Origin: Craterostigma plantagineum
Taxonomy: Eukaryota; Streptophyta; Magnoliopsida; Lamiales; Linderniaceae
NCBI GenBank assembly: GCA_027422505.1
Contig: JAPQWV010000018.1
Coordinates: 11,798,001-11,862,000, forward strand
Direction of reading: 5' to 3'
Length of the DNA: 64,000 bases
Part shown: positions 30,521-42,656 of the stretch, piece by piece
Layout: each line of letters starts with the position of its first letter
Position numbering within the stretch: position 1 is the stretch's first letter
Notes under the pieces: model-generated
What the model was told of the DNA's origin: nothing
Seen by the model: only the letters and a program-made list of their open reading frames with translations
Database searches by the model: none
Made by a program: the position numbers and the translations under genes

Positions 30521-32323
30521 TGTAAAATATGCCTAAGAAGGGGGTGAATTAGGCTATAAAAAGTTTTGGCTTGTTCTCCTTTGAAAAATACTTTTCTTTA
30601 AGAAGATATATGCAGATTATGTTATTTCCCGGAAAGCACTACGAGTATCAATGTTATCTCCCTAACCCTGTTTCAAAATGTCACGTTATTTTCAGAAATC
30701 GTTTCAACGATATCACCGATTATTTGCAGGTGTTCCGGATTTGTCTCACGGAAAAGTAAATAGCAGAAAGTAAAGTGAGACGGGATTTTTATACAGGTTA
30801 TATCCCCAATAGGGGTTTAATCCTGTCCTTGGGGTGTGATCTCCCCAAGTGTTCCAATCAATCACTAAGTATTACCGGTTCTGGTAACAAAATAATTGAC
30901 CCGTACACAAGAGAATCACTAGGGATACTAGACCTCGTTCTAGGCTGTCGCACGCCAAGTTTCGATCTACGTCGTTTACCCAGGAAACCAATTCCCCCGA
31001 CTGGATGCAGCTTGCTACCGAAGGGCCACCGAATCCACCAAATTCGCCCCTCCACATGCGAAAGACTCCACTCGTGCTCCTTTGTGCGCTCAACACGTTC
31101 GAAGACAAATCACGTCCGAAGACAAAGGGTTTAGGGTAGGTGTGTTACTAAAGATCGCTCACGGGTACAGATTCGCAAATGAAAGCTCAACACAACTGCG
31201 AATTTTTTGCAAGTTAAAGCTCAAAACAGTCTAAGGAATTCGATGGCTTGTGTGTTCGTTTTGTACCCTTCAACGTGAAGTGTTTTTTCCTATATAGCCC
31301 CGCGAATAGCTTCTACACTTCACAAGGAAAGTTAAGCACAGAATATGCAAGAGACAGCTCAATTATCACGTGAATTAACTCAAAGAATCATGCCAAGAAT
31401 AAACCAATTAAGATCAAGGTCAAACATGATCATTTACCATAAATACCACAGGATTAACTTTCATTCCACTGTAATCACATCCGTTTGTCAGCATATTCCA
31501 TATATAATTCCACTCAGCATGATGGTAAGCTCAATCAACTGATTTCTTTCCCAAAATATGATAGCCAATTAGCACAGAGAAAGATTTGATTTACTGAGTA
31601 TAATGCAAAGCATACTTTACATGTATGGTGATCTCATCCGATAGCACATTCCATAAATAGACTAATCAGCATCTTACCACATATAAGCCCAATCGATTAA
31701 TCAGTTTCGAAAATATAAATCCTAAGTCGCATAAGGAAAGATAGATCATGATTCACTGATTTAAGAGTCAAATAAGATATCACTCAAACTGATATATCAT
31801 TGATATTCTTTCATAAAATAAATCAATCACATGTAAGCACTCAAGCAGAATATCTTTTCCATATATAGCACACATTCATATCCGGGTGATCGCATCGATA
31901 TTCTTTCCTAAAATAACTCAATCACATGTTCAGCTTAAACAGAATATCTTTTCCATATATATAGCATACAGTCGTTCATAGGTGATCACTTTGATATTCT
32001 TTCCTAAAATAACTTATTCTCACAGACAGTTAACATATCACTCAATATAGTATATTTCCCATACATAGCACAAAGTGAGATTCCATTCATGCGAAACGGC
32101 TCATATCCAGGTGATCACAACAATGTTCCAGTTAAGCACAATATCACATATATACTCGATTTTCTTAACGATTCAAATCATGTTGAAGCATTTAATCGAA
32201 TATTTTCACATACTTAAACATCATAAATCATACATATCGAGTTTTCTAAATTGTACCCCCATAATACATAATTACTCAGAATAATCAAAACTCTCATAAA
32301 CATTTGGACCAAAAAGGTCTACA
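30521..32323 (-). repeat. Element A 3' LTR (1803 bp)
   Basis: It starts TGTAAAATATGCC and ends AAAAAGGTCTACA, next to a PPT. Near the start GCCTAA and TTAGGC form a small inverted repeat around a G-rich spacer. The uninterrupted insertion site of G1 (AGATATATGCAG) is at 30603-30614. A TATA-like box (minus TATATAGG) lies near 31292-31299. Short ORFs such as 30775-31134 recur in the other LTR and look fortuitous. Confidence 0.88.
31802..32070. repeat. ~95-bp tandem repeat in element A LTR
   Basis: GATATTCTTTCNTAAAATAA starts near 31802, 31897 and 31993, each followed by a CAGAATATCTTTTCCATATA-like block in the first two units. Matching arrays occur in the right LTR (around 54565-54790 and 56010-56240). 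Confidence 0.8.
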
Positions 32324-32340
32324 ATCTCCCCCTTTTTGAT
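32324..32340 (-). other. Element A polypurine tract
   Basis: The minus strand reads ATCAAAAAGGGGGAGAT directly before TGTAGACC, the LTR start. The tract is nearly the same as in element B, supporting a SIRE-like lineage for both. Confidence 0.85.
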
Positions 32341-33745
32341 GATGACAAGTAATTAATGCCTATCTTAAGCATATGAGTACACTCGATATGAAGCCAATTA
32401 TGCACGTAGCAATGTTAAGGAGCAAGGCATGTGACATATGATCAGAGCAAATAAATTTGTCAGATTTCAAAGCATGCTCCCCTGGTCTAATTGCTAGTAT
32501 TCCCATGTAAAGCACAGCAGCAATAGCAATTACCATGTCATATCATAAGAAATGTCACAAGTTACCATGGAATGTCGCAAATTATCACACCATATCAGTT
32601 TGCTCCCCCTGCCTATGTGCGGAATTCCCTAATCCTTAATAAATCACAAACTCAAGCACAAAGAGATTAAGACATAGGCATATAAAAGCAAGCCGATTAT
32701 ATTATATCATTCCAAGAGAACAAAATATGGCATTAATTGGCTAGACTTCTCCCCCTTCAGCATAAAAAAGGAGGAACACAAACACCACCAACATACCTAA
32801 ACCTGCAACCAACCTCGACCCGCAAACCCAAAAGACCAGCGAAATGAAATAACTTAGTACTAAGCGCAGACGGGAACTAGGCAACTAGAGCTAGGAGATC
32901 AATGGGGATCGAAGTTCTAAGGGCTGGAATCACTATCAGATGAGGCAGATGAGGATTCAGTGATATTCTGAGCCGTGGAGATCTCCTTCATAAATTTTTA
33001 ACCCTTTTAAAGTGTCGTGAGATCTCATTGTACTTCTTCCTGTTATCATCCTTCATGCCGTTGATACTCCATTTCAAATCAGCTATGGTTCCCTCCTCGT
33101 GGTCGCTCTCTTAAACATTTTTTTTCCTGATTTCAAACGAGTGGCTTTTGGAGAGATTGAGGATTCGATCATAGAAGCCTTATGCTTCTTGTCGGAGACA
33201 CATCCAGTGCCTTTGGTTTTCGTCACGATTGAGATCGAAGGATTGAGGAGCGAAATAATGAAGTGAAAGACTTAGGGTTTGAATAGATCCAAGAAGGAAG
33301 AGGGTGGGTGGTTACATAAAGATCGAAAGCTTCTTGGTTGAGCATGGAAGAAACTATGGAGAGATGTAATATCGACTAGACGTGAGGCAGATAAGTAAAA
33401 GATTCAAAGTTTGAATTTCAAAGATCATGGCTGGATAAGAAAACTGCCCATTAGATGGAACTAAATGAAGATCAAAGGATATCTCGCGGAGATTAAGGAA
33501 GGAATAAGACTAAGATCAGAGTTCAAAAATAATAAGGAAATTTTGGCTGAAAATAGATTTTGACCTAATCTCGAAGAAAAACTATTTAGAGAGAAAATAA
33601 TCTTCCCATGAGTGAAAGAAATAGGATAGATAAGAATGGTAGAATCAGGAAAAATAATAATAATACGATCAAAGGCTAAAGTCGAGGAGATCCTAAAGGA
33701 TAAGATCAAAGAAATACTAAGGACTAACTTATCCAGTCACCTTTC
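32341..33745 (-). other. Element A region between pol and 3' LTR, copy 2
   Basis: This is mostly non-coding AT-rich sequence. On the minus strand at about 32990-33260 there are decayed coding-like pieces (TIADLKWSINGMKDDNRKKY and ASMIESSISPKATRLKSG) that may be remains of a third ORF like that of element B. The bases from 33339 on equal window bases 1-407. Confidence 0.5.
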
Positions 33746-34240
33746 CTATTTGAGCTCAATAATTCCTAATCGGTCGCGAATATCACAAAATCTACTCTCA
33801 ATAAGGGGTTTCGTGAAGTTATCAGCCAGTTGATCATTAGTTCCTACGAAGTTCACGCTGATATTCCCTTTCTGACCATGATCTCGAATAAAATGATGTT
33901 TCACCTCTATGTGCTTAGTTCGAGAGTGGTGTACGGGATTCTTAGTAATACTAATGGCACTAGTGCTATCACAGAAAATAGGAAATTGGTCGTACCTTAA
34001 ACCATAATCACTCAAGGTTTGTTTCATCCAAAGGATTTGCTGAGAACAACTTCCTAAGGCCATATATTCTGCTTCAGTTGTGGATAGGGCCACGGCATTT
34101 TGTTTCCGACTGGACCAAGTTACAAGGGAATTCCCTAGTAATTGGCAAGTTCCACTAGTACTTTTCCTATCTTCCCTAGAATCGGCATAGTCAGCGTCCG
34201 AGTATCCCATTAATGGAATTCCTTGGAATTTCGATACCAC
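33746..34240 (-). pseudogene. Element A RNase H (164-codon open piece), copy 2
   Basis: This keeps the whole RNase H to the polyprotein end: GYSDADYADSREDRKSTSG, ALSTTEAEYMALGSC, PIFCDSTSAISITKNP, HSRTKHIEVKHHFIRD and NDQLADNFTKPL, ending LGIIELK and a stop. Copy 1 lacks one T here (near 648) and is truncated to 110 codons. The catalytic Asp residues and Glu appear present. Confidence 0.88.
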
Positions 34241-37200
34241 ATACCAAAATTGATTGTTCCTTTCAAATATCTCTGCTTGACTGCTGTCAAGTGAGATTCC
34301 CTAGGACTCGATTAATATCTAGAACATAGACCAGTAGCAAACATAATATCGGGTCTGCTTGCCGTAAGGTAGAGCAAACTTCCAATCATACCTCTATACT
34401 TAGTTTGGTCAAAGGGCGTACCTTGTTCACCACTGTCAATTTTGGCGGTCTGATGCATAGGAGTGGGAAGTACCTTGAATCAGCCATTCCAAATTTTTCA
34501 AGTAGTTCCTTCGTGTACTTCGTTTGGGGATATGAATGTTCCCGTATCCAATTGCTTGATTTGCAATCCAAGGAAGTATGTGAGTTCTCCCATTAGGGTC
34601 ATCTCAAATTCATGTTGCATAGACTTAGAAAAACTCTCGCAAAGAGTGATGTCAGTGCTACCAAATATGATATCATCAACATATATCTGCACAAGTAGTA
34701 TGTGATTCCCTTCGCACATTATAAACAGAGTGTTATCTATTGTTCCTGTTGTAGAGCCCATGTCTAGTAAAACCTACTCAATCTTTCATACCATGCCCTA
34801 GGGGCTTGTTTTAAACCATATAAAGCTTTGTTTAATTTGAAGACGTGATTTGAAAATTCTTCTTTTTCAAAACCGGGAGGTTGCTAGACAAAAACTTCCA
34901 CATTTATAAAACCATTTAAAAATGCACTTTTCACGTCCATTTGAAAAAGCTTGAATCTTTTAAAGGATGCATATGCAAGTAAAATGCGTATTGACTCAAG
35001 CCTAGCTACGGGTGCAAAGGTTTATTGAAAATCTAGACCTTCTTCTTGGGAATAACCTTTGGCAACTAACCTAGCCTTGTTTCGTGTTACATTACCGTTT
35101 TCGTCCAGTTTGTTGCTAAACACCCACTTCGTGCCTATTATGGACTTGTCGTTAGGTTTTTCCACAAGAGTCCACACCTGACTCTTTTCGAATTGTGCTA
35201 GCTCTTCTTCCATGGCAGTCACCCACGATTCATCGTCAAGAGCTTCATTTACTGTCTTAGGTTCGATGGTTGATAACAGCACGTCATGTGATTCCTCAGC
35301 AATATCGTTTCGTGCAGTTGCTCTCGTTTTGATCCCTGAAGTGATATTCCCTATGACTTATTCAGTGGGATGGCTGGAAGAATGTTTGAATTTTCTGCGG
35401 TGTTGTTCGTCTGAAGCTTTAGGTTCCTCTGACTCAGTACCTAGTTTCAATGGCATTGCGTTCACCTCTTTGTCAGTAACCCGTATACCTACAGGAGGCA
35501 CAACTATACCTTCCTCAGTAGCATCTGCGTTAGGAAATTCATCAAATGTAATATGCACATATTTTTGAACAGTCTTCTTCCTATTATTAAACACTCGAAG
35601 GTTTTGGACTGAAGGTTGTATCTTAGGAATATCCCTTCATCTACTTTGGAATCGAATTTTCCTCTCTTATCCTATCATTTAAAATAAAACATTGGCAGCC
35701 AAATACGTGGAAATATCCTATGTTAGGGGTTTTATCATTCCAAAGTTCGTAAGGAGTTCTCTTAATAATCGGTCTAAGAAAAATCCTATTCGAAACATAA
35801 CAAGTTGTACTAACAGCTTCTGCCCAAAAATATTGTGGAGTATTATATTCGCGCAGCATAGTCCTAGCCATTTCTTGTAATACTCTATTTTTCCTCTCGA
35901 CCACTCTGTTCTGTTAAGGTGTAATAGGGGCTGAAACATTATGACTATAACCATTTTCATCACAAAAAGATGCAAAGGATTTACTATCAATTTCTAGACC
36001 GTTATCATTCCTAATCTTACGAACCTTCATCTCTTTCTCATTTTGTAGCTTCTTAATCAGTGGCGCAAGATTATCTAAAGCTTCACTTTTGTGTGCAAGA
36101 AATAAGACCCATGTGTACCTAGTATAGTCATCTACGATAACAAAGACATATTATTTACCTCTCAGTGACATAACCTGTACCGGATCAAAAAGGTCAAGAT
36201 GCAGCAGTTCCAGTGGTATGGACGTAGATATCACATTCTTAGGTTTGAAAGACGTCTTGGTTTGTTTCCCCATTTGGCACGCTTTGCAAATTATCTCCTT
36301 CGTTGCTTTCATATCTGGAATACCTCTCACCAACTCATTGCATGATGTGAGACATCAGTTCCATGTTGGCATGTCCCAACCGTCTGTGCCATAACCACGT
36401 GATATCCTGTGTAACTGGTAGACACTTGGCGTTTTGGTTAGCAATATCATCAAGAGTGATGCAGTAAATGTTACCATGCCTAGACTTACTAAACATATCT
36501 CATCATCTTTTTTGACAAAGCACTTGTCTTTGGCGAAAGTTACGGCATGTCCATCATCACATAATTGGCTAATGCTAATTAAATTATGTTCTAAGTTCCT
36601 AATAAACCATATGTTATCTATAGTGATATTTAAATTGTTACCAACAGACCAACTCCCACGATTTTGGCTTTTGCGTCGTTAGCGTACGAAACGTATCCTC
36701 CATCAACCCCTTTAACGACACAAAATTACCTATATCACATGCCATGTGGCGGGAGAACCCGCTGTCGAGATACCACCTGCTTTTCTTGCTGGAATTTTTC
36801 CTTCATACCTGTAGAAAGAAGTACTCTTCTGAGGTACCCAATTTCTGGGTCCTAACATGTTAGCGGGGAAATAACTTCTGTTAACATATGAGATATCATT
36901 CTGCATAGCCAGTGATCTCCTGTTAGAACAGATACAACAGTGGCATCTACAGGTGACTTCTTAGGTCTCCAAACATACTTAGATTTATCAACTTTCTTTA
37001 AGGACAGTTGTATGAGTAATGACCATTTATATCACAACACAAACACTTAATCTTAGGCACAGATGTTTAGCATGCTTTTCTTCAGTGGAATAACCTATCC
37101 CTGACCTACCAATGTTCTTAGGAGTACTTAACAGCATATCTAGGTTCTGCTTACCCTCAAGGAGTCTATCAACTTTCTATTTTCTCTATCTAAGGAGTTC

Positions 37201-38558
37201 CTGAGTTCTACGATATCTCTGGATAAGTCACTCTTTTTCTTTTCTGTTTTCTCACAGTCACATGGAATTTCCTCTTTCTTAGTAGTAACTAACTCTCCTT
37301 TCAAACGTGAGATCTCTAGATCAGCCTCATGTTTTTCCTTAGCTAGGTGATCTCGCTGTTTTATCAATTCCTTATTCAAGGAATTTAGTGATTTAATCTT
37401 TCACTCTACTTTTTGAAGTAAACCACACAATTCTTCCTTACTTTCTTCTATATCAGAAACAGATGAGTCACTTTCATAATCATTGTTATATAAACTGTTT
37501 AGGATATGGATTTTCTCAATGGAGGAAGAACGAGATACCTGATCCTCGTCAGCCATAGAAGCATGATCCTCGTCCTAGCTTTGTTCCATTCCAAGAATCA
37601 TTAGATCTGTCACCATGGCCGTCTCCTTCCTTGGCTTCTCATCGTTGATTGTAGGGCATTCTGTGCATAGTGGCATGGTTTGTTGTACCGAAGCATTTCT
37701 GAACTTTCTTCCCGGATGTGGAGATTCCCTTATTTTTGTTCTGGAATTTACTGGAGCTCCCGTTGAATCTCTTTTCTGTTCGAATCTTTCGAATCTCTTT
37801 GTAAGCATGGATAGGTCGTTCATCAAGCTTTCTTTTTCATCATCAGAATCAGATTCTTCTTGGTTGGATTTGAATGCAATTAACTTCTGATTTTTGTTCT
37901 ACAACTTCTCATTCATTGATAATCATCTCGTAGGATATAAGAGATCCAATAAGTTCGGAGATGCTAAGTGCTTCCAGATCCTTTGCTTCATAGGTTGTAG
38001 TAACCTTGGCACTCCATTCTCGAGGCAGTGATATAATATCTTTCTGACTTGTTCACTGTCGGGAACCTTCTTTCCGAGAGAAAACATTTGGTTGATGATT
38101 TTCCATGAACCTGGCATACATCTGGCTTATATTCTCGTCAGATCCATCGAGAACAATTCATACTGATGAGTGAGCAGAGCCAGTCTTTCTTGCACAACTC
38201 GTTGAGTTCCTTCATGAGTAACTTGGAGCATGTCCCACATAACCTTTGCCGATGAGCAGGAACTAACCCGAATGTATTCTTCCCATGTGTGTGCGCATGC
38301 GAGCATGTTTTTCGCCTTTGCATTTTGCGTGATTCTCTTTTTGTCATCAGCAGTGTAATCTTTACCGGCCTTTGGGGTTCCATCGGTTTTCATAGCCGTA
38401 TATGGTCCAGTAGTGATTGTCTCCCAAAGATCGTAGTCGACAGCGATGAGAAATTCGATCATACTATTCTTTCAAAGTGCGTAGTTCGTTCCATCAAAGA
38501 GAGGCGGCCTAGAGTTGGATTGACCCTCTGCAAATACATCAACACTCGAAAAAGCCAT
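33746..38558 (-). pseudogene. Copia gag-pol polyprotein of element A, copy 2 (decayed)
   Basis: Same layout as copy 1: Gag start at 38558 with an early stop, UBN2 Gag at 38127-38462, coiled coil at 37140-37379, a CCHC knuckle near 37005-37051, protease DSGFSRHM near 36747-36791, pre-integrase at 36151-36333, integrase tail at 35641-35904, RT with YVDD at 34498-35282 and RNase H at 33746-34240. Relative to copy 1 one base is gained near 33986 and one T is lost near 37770, altering the local Gag linker frame. Most stops are shared, so decay preceded the duplication. Confidence 0.9.
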
Positions 38559-38601
38559 TAGATCTTAACTCAGGCGTGTTACGCCTTTCGTTGAGTAACC
38601 C

Positions 38602-38613
38602 GCTCGGATACCC
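38602..38613 (-). other. Degenerate primer binding site of element A, copy 2
   Basis: The minus strand is GGGTATCCGAGC, as at 5264-5275. It sits next to an LTR end that lacks its terminal 37 bp or so. Confidence 0.55.
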
Positions 38614-38615
38614 GC

Positions 38616-38671
38616 TTTAAAAAGTTTTGGCTTGTTCTCCTTTGAAAAATACTTTCTTTAAGAAGATATAT
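38616..38671 (-). repeat. 5' LTR fragment of element A left of G1, copy 2
   Basis: This matches 30555-30610 and is cut by G1. The LTR resumes at 53374, after the TATAT duplication. Confidence 0.75.
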
Positions 38672-39901
38672 TGTTACGCCGGAAAAAGAAATTTTTCGCC
38701 AAATCCCTAGCCTCAAACGCGCGCAACACGGCTCTTCATTGGCTTACTCCGCGCGCGCGCTTCGTAACCAAGGCAAGACACGCCCTCACCGATACTCGCC
38801 TTACCCAAACGGAAACGTAAAGACAAGTAATATAGCCGAAGGGCCGGCCAACTCGAATTTGGCCTTTCTTTATTTCACACAAAGAAATTACAATAGGACT
38901 TGAACGGATCGGACACGCCCCGAACTCGTTCGACTCGATCGCACACAAGTCTACCCAAATCCTATCGTCCCTTCGACCGGGATCTTACAACGCTAAAATC
39001 CCTCGCCGGAACTACCCCAAACGCAATGCCGACAAACCTTGGAACACTCGACCAACTCGCAAAATTCGCCTAAGTGTTTCGCTCTTGAGTGCTTCGTCGC
39101 TCGATGCCTTTCTTAGCTTGGGCGAATGGGTGCTATTTATAGGCCCTAAGCTTCCTTTTGTGACTTGGTAAAGATCTCCCAAAAAGATCTCCATATCTTG
39201 TTTCCATATCTCCTAAATATAGTAAATACTCAAACAAGATCCTCCTAAAAGATCTCAAACCCTTTTTGGACCAAATCACCTTCCTTTGGAAGCTTCTACG
39301 GACTCGGCGAGCCGCAGCCCCGCCATCGCCCGTGCCGTGCCGTGCGCCCATCACGTCGCCCAGCCCCGCGCGCCAAGTGCCGCGCGCGCCTAAGTGCCGC
39401 GCGCGCACATCCGGCCTGGCCCTCGTGGCCAAGCTGCGCCGTGGGTAGGCCGTGTCGCCCAGCTGGTCCGCCCGGTTGGTCGTGGCCTGGTCTCCGTCCC
39501 GGCCGGCAGCACGCGAGCGCGCCGCCGCCTTGGCCTGGTCGCGGTCCGGCCGCGACCTAGATGGCCCGACCCGACCCGACCCTTCACCGACCCGACCCGA
39601 TCCGACCCGCTCCGTCTTCCGACCCGCTCCGTCTTGACCCGGTCCGACCCGCCTCGAGCTGACCCGTCCTGACCCATGGTCCGACCCGTGGGTCGACCCG
39701 CGTTCTCCATGGGTTGCCTGCGCCGTCGCCGGCGTGGCCCGTGCCGTCCCGTCGATTACCGCTCCGAACCTCCGCGTCCCGAACGGCCTCCAATCTCCGG
39801 ACATCGTCTAAGTGTCGTAAAGACTCCGTGCCTTAGCCGCGCACGCCTTCGTTTGGTAAACCTGTCGAAGACCCAGGTTAGTGGAACTTACGTTCGTGAC
39901 A
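38672..39901 (-). repeat. G1 3' LTR, copy 2
   Basis: This 1230-bp LTR equals 5334-6563. The TATA box (minus TATAAATA) is at 39134-39141 and the GACCC tract at about 39567-39698. Confidence 0.93.
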
Positions 39902-39919
39902 CCCTCCCCCCCGGGAAAA
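39902..39919 (-). other. G1 polypurine tract, copy 2
   Basis: This is a G-rich purine run on the minus strand next to the 3' LTR, as in copy 1. Confidence 0.8.
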
Positions 39920-39937
39920 GTCGGCGGCCCCGTCGAC

Positions 39938-40086
39938 ATCCGCTGTCCGTAGCCCGCACCGTGCCTCCAGTTCCAATATGATGCAACCTCCTCCTTGAAT
40001 TGCGCAATATCCGTGAACTTCTCCCATGAAGTCTCGGATGGATCCTCTCCGTTCCACAAGACCAAGAACTCGTTCAAGCCTCCCAC
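39938..40086 (-). pseudogene. G1 chromodomain-like C-terminus, copy 2
   Basis: It contains NEFLVLWNGEDPSETSWE in a frame different from pol. The frameshift near 40078 is shared with copy 1, so it predates the duplication. Confidence 0.7.
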
Positions 40087-42656
40087 CCGCCGATGGTCGA
40101 GAATACTGAAATTCTTCGATCGTACGCCTTAAGTGCCGCCTCTGGCACGCGCGTCGTGGCCTCCCTCGAAGTGTCACCAGGGTGATACTTCTTCAAAAGG
40201 CTCACATGGAACACCGGATGGATCTTCATGCGGTCCGGTAGCTTTAGCCGATAGGCCACCCTTCCGATCCGAGCCTCCACCTCGAACGGCCCATCGTACT
40301 TCGGCATTAGGCTGCGGGACAAATTCGCCTTCTTGCCCGCAGAGCCCCAGCTCCACATGTGAGGCCGCAACTTGAGCATCACCTGCTCGCCAACTTCGAA
40401 CTCCACCTCGCGCCGATGTTGGTCCGCATACTTCTTCATGCGTCGTTGTGCCTTGGCCATGCTGTCCTTGGCCGCGGTCCAGAGCTTGTGCATGGTCCAC
40501 GCGAACTTGTAAGCCGCCGGGCAGTCGCTGATCATCCTTGTCGCCACGACCGCCGGTTGGTTCGGACGAAACCCGTACACCATCTCGAACGGGCTAACCT
40601 TCGTCGCCGATAACTCGTGCAAGTTGTAACTAAATTGAGCCGCGTCGAGCAAGTCGACCCAATTAGTTTGACTCACCGAGATAAAGTGTCGAAGATACTC
40701 CTCCAAAGTCTGATTCGCCCGCTCCGTCTGGCCATCCGTCTGCGGGTGAAATGCGGTCGAGAACTTCAACTTCGTCCCAAGAAGCTTGAAGAGGAACGTC
40801 CAAAAGCGTCCCGTGAAACGCGTGTCTCGATCGCTCACTATGGAAGTTGGCACGCCGTAGTACTTCACCACGTGCCCGATGAAAATCTCCGCCGTCTCCT
40901 TCGCGGGGCACTCGATCGGTGCCGGTGCGAACACCGCCATCTTCGAAAACCTGTCCACACAAACAAGTATCGAACCGAACCCTCGGGTCCGGGGTAGCGC
41001 ATTGATAAAATTCATCGAACCCGACTCCCACGGTCTCGCCGGAATGGGTAGCGGCTGTAGCAAGCCGGCCTGCTTCCTCCGATCCGCCTTGTCCTGCTGG
41101 CACACCAAGCATGACCTTACGTAGGCATGAACATCGGCCCTCATCTTCGGCCAAATGAACTTCTTCGAAAGCAATGCGTACATCCGTCCCTCGCCCGGAT
41201 GACCCGCCCAAAGTGTGTCGTGGTGCTCGCGAACCAATTCCAGTCTAAGCTCGCCTTCGGGAACGTAGATCCGCCCGCCATGGGCCACCAAGATCCCGTC
41301 CTCGAGCCAATATTGTCGCACCACGCCCTCGTTTACCTCCGAAACGAGCTTCTGATACGCCTTGTTACCTTCCGCCGCTGCGCGCACCTTCCCCTCGAAG
41401 TCCGCGACCGCCGAACTAAGCGCGGCCACAAAGGTCTCGACCCCTTTGCGGCTAAGTGCGTCGGCCACATCGTTGTGCCGACCCGGCTTGTGAATCCATT
41501 CGAAGTCGTACTCACCTAAGAACTCCTGCCACCTCGCTTGCTTTGGAGACAACTTCGTTTGGGTCTTGAAGTATGTGTTGGCAACGTTGTCCGTCATGAC
41601 GACGAACTTCGTCCCCAACAAGTAGTGTCGCCACGTCTCCAAGCAATGGATCACCGCCGTCATCTCCTTCTCGTGGGTCGAGTATCGGGTCTCCGCCTCG
41701 TTGAACTTGCGACTCTCGTACGCCAAGGGATGGCCTTCTTGTACGAGAACGCCCCCAAGGGCCTGCCCCGATGCATCGGTATGCACCTCGAAGGGCTTGG
41801 TGAAGTCCGCCAGGCTCAGCACCGGCTCGGACGCGAGCGCGCCTTTCAACTCCTCAAAGGCCGCGGCCGCCTTCTCCGACCAAGTCCATTTTTCCCCGTT
41901 CTTCAGCATGTCCGTCAAAGGGCTCGCGATGTGCAAGTATCCCTTGATAAACCGCCGATAGTAGTTCGCCATGCCTAAGAACGATCTCAGCGCCGAAACG
42001 TTCCTCGGCCGCTCCCACTCGACCACGGCCACCACCTTCTTTGGGTCCATCCGGATCGATCCTCCCGATATGATGTGGCCTGGAAAGGAAATCTCGCTCA
42101 AGCCGAAGTCGCACTTCTCCCGCTTGAGGTAGAGACGATGCCGCCGAAATGCCTCGAAAACTGCTCGCAAGTGACCCACGTGCTCGTCCACTGATTGCGA
42201 GTAGATTACTATGTCGTCTAGGTACACGACGACGAACCTGTCCAAGAACTCATAGAGAACAGAATTCATTAGGTTACAAAACGTAGCCGGCGCGTTAGTG
42301 AGGCTGAACGGCATCACCAAGAACTCGAACGACCCGTAACGCGTCACGCAAGTCGTCTTCGCCTCATCGCCCTCCGCGATGCGCACCTTCCAGTATCCCG
42401 ACCTCAAGTCCACCTTCGATAAACACTCCGCCTTCGCCAACTTATCAAACAGGTCAAAGGCGTTAGGAATGGGATACTTGTTCTTCACCGTAACCTTATT
42501 AAGCGCGCGGTAGTCGACACAAAACCGCATGCTCCCGTCCCACTTCTTCTGAAACAGGATGGGTGAACCGTACGGAGCCTTGGATGGTTGGATCAGTCCC
42601 TCGTCCAATAGCTCGTCAAGCTGCCTCCGTAACTCGGCCAACTCTGCCGGGTTCAT
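40074..42656 (-). CDS. pol: G1 pol: RT, RNase H, integrase (860 aa), copy 2
   Basis: The protein has the same length and, by eye, the same sequence as copy 1. RT YLDD (VVVYLDDIVIYS) and the RNase H HTDASGQALGG are intact. Integrase has the zinc-binding region and the second Asp and Glu of its triad, but the first position reads SMNFI for SMDFI. Because both copies share the change, it arose before the duplication. With protease out of frame upstream and the chromodomain out of frame downstream, this is the best preserved coding region of the window and still probably non-functional for integration. Confidence 0.93.
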   Translation of the reverse strand: MNPAELAELRRQLDELLDEGLIQPSKAPYGSPILFQKKWDGSMRFCVDYRALNKVTVKNKYPIPNAFDLFDKLAKAECLSKVDLRSGYWKVRIAEGDEAKTTCVTRYGSFEFLVMPFSLTNAPATFCNLMNSVLYEFLDRFVVVYLDDIVIYSQSVDEHVGHLRAVFEAFRRHRLYLKREKCDFGLSEISFPGHIISGGSIRMDPKKVVAVVEWERPRNVSALRSFLGMANYYRRFIKGYLHIASPLTDMLKNGEKWTWSEKAAAAFEELKGALASEPVLSLADFTKPFEVHTDASGQALGGVLVQEGHPLAYESRKFNEAETRYSTHEKEMTAVIHCLETWRHYLLGTKFVVMTDNVANTYFKTQTKLSPKQARWQEFLGEYDFEWIHKPGRHNDVADALSRKGVETFVAALSSAVADFEGKVRAAAEGNKAYQKLVSEVNEGVVRQYWLEDGILVAHGGRIYVPEGELRLELVREHHDTLWAGHPGEGRMYALLSKKFIWPKMRADVHAYVRSCLVCQQDKADRRKQAGLLQPLPIPARPWESGSMNFINALPRTRGFGSILVCVDRFSKMAVFAPAPIECPAKETAEIFIGHVVKYYGVPTSIVSDRDTRFTGRFWTFLFKLLGTKLKFSTAFHPQTDGQTERANQTLEEYLRHFISVSQTNWVDLLDAAQFSYNLHELSATKVSPFEMVYGFRPNQPAVVATRMISDCPAAYKFAWTMHKLWTAAKDSMAKAQRRMKKYADQHRREVEFEVGEQVMLKLRPHMWSWGSAGKKANLSRSLMPKYDGPFEVEARIGRVAYRLKLPDRMKIHPVFHVSLLKKYHPGDTSREATTRVPEAALKAYDRRISVFSTIGGWEA

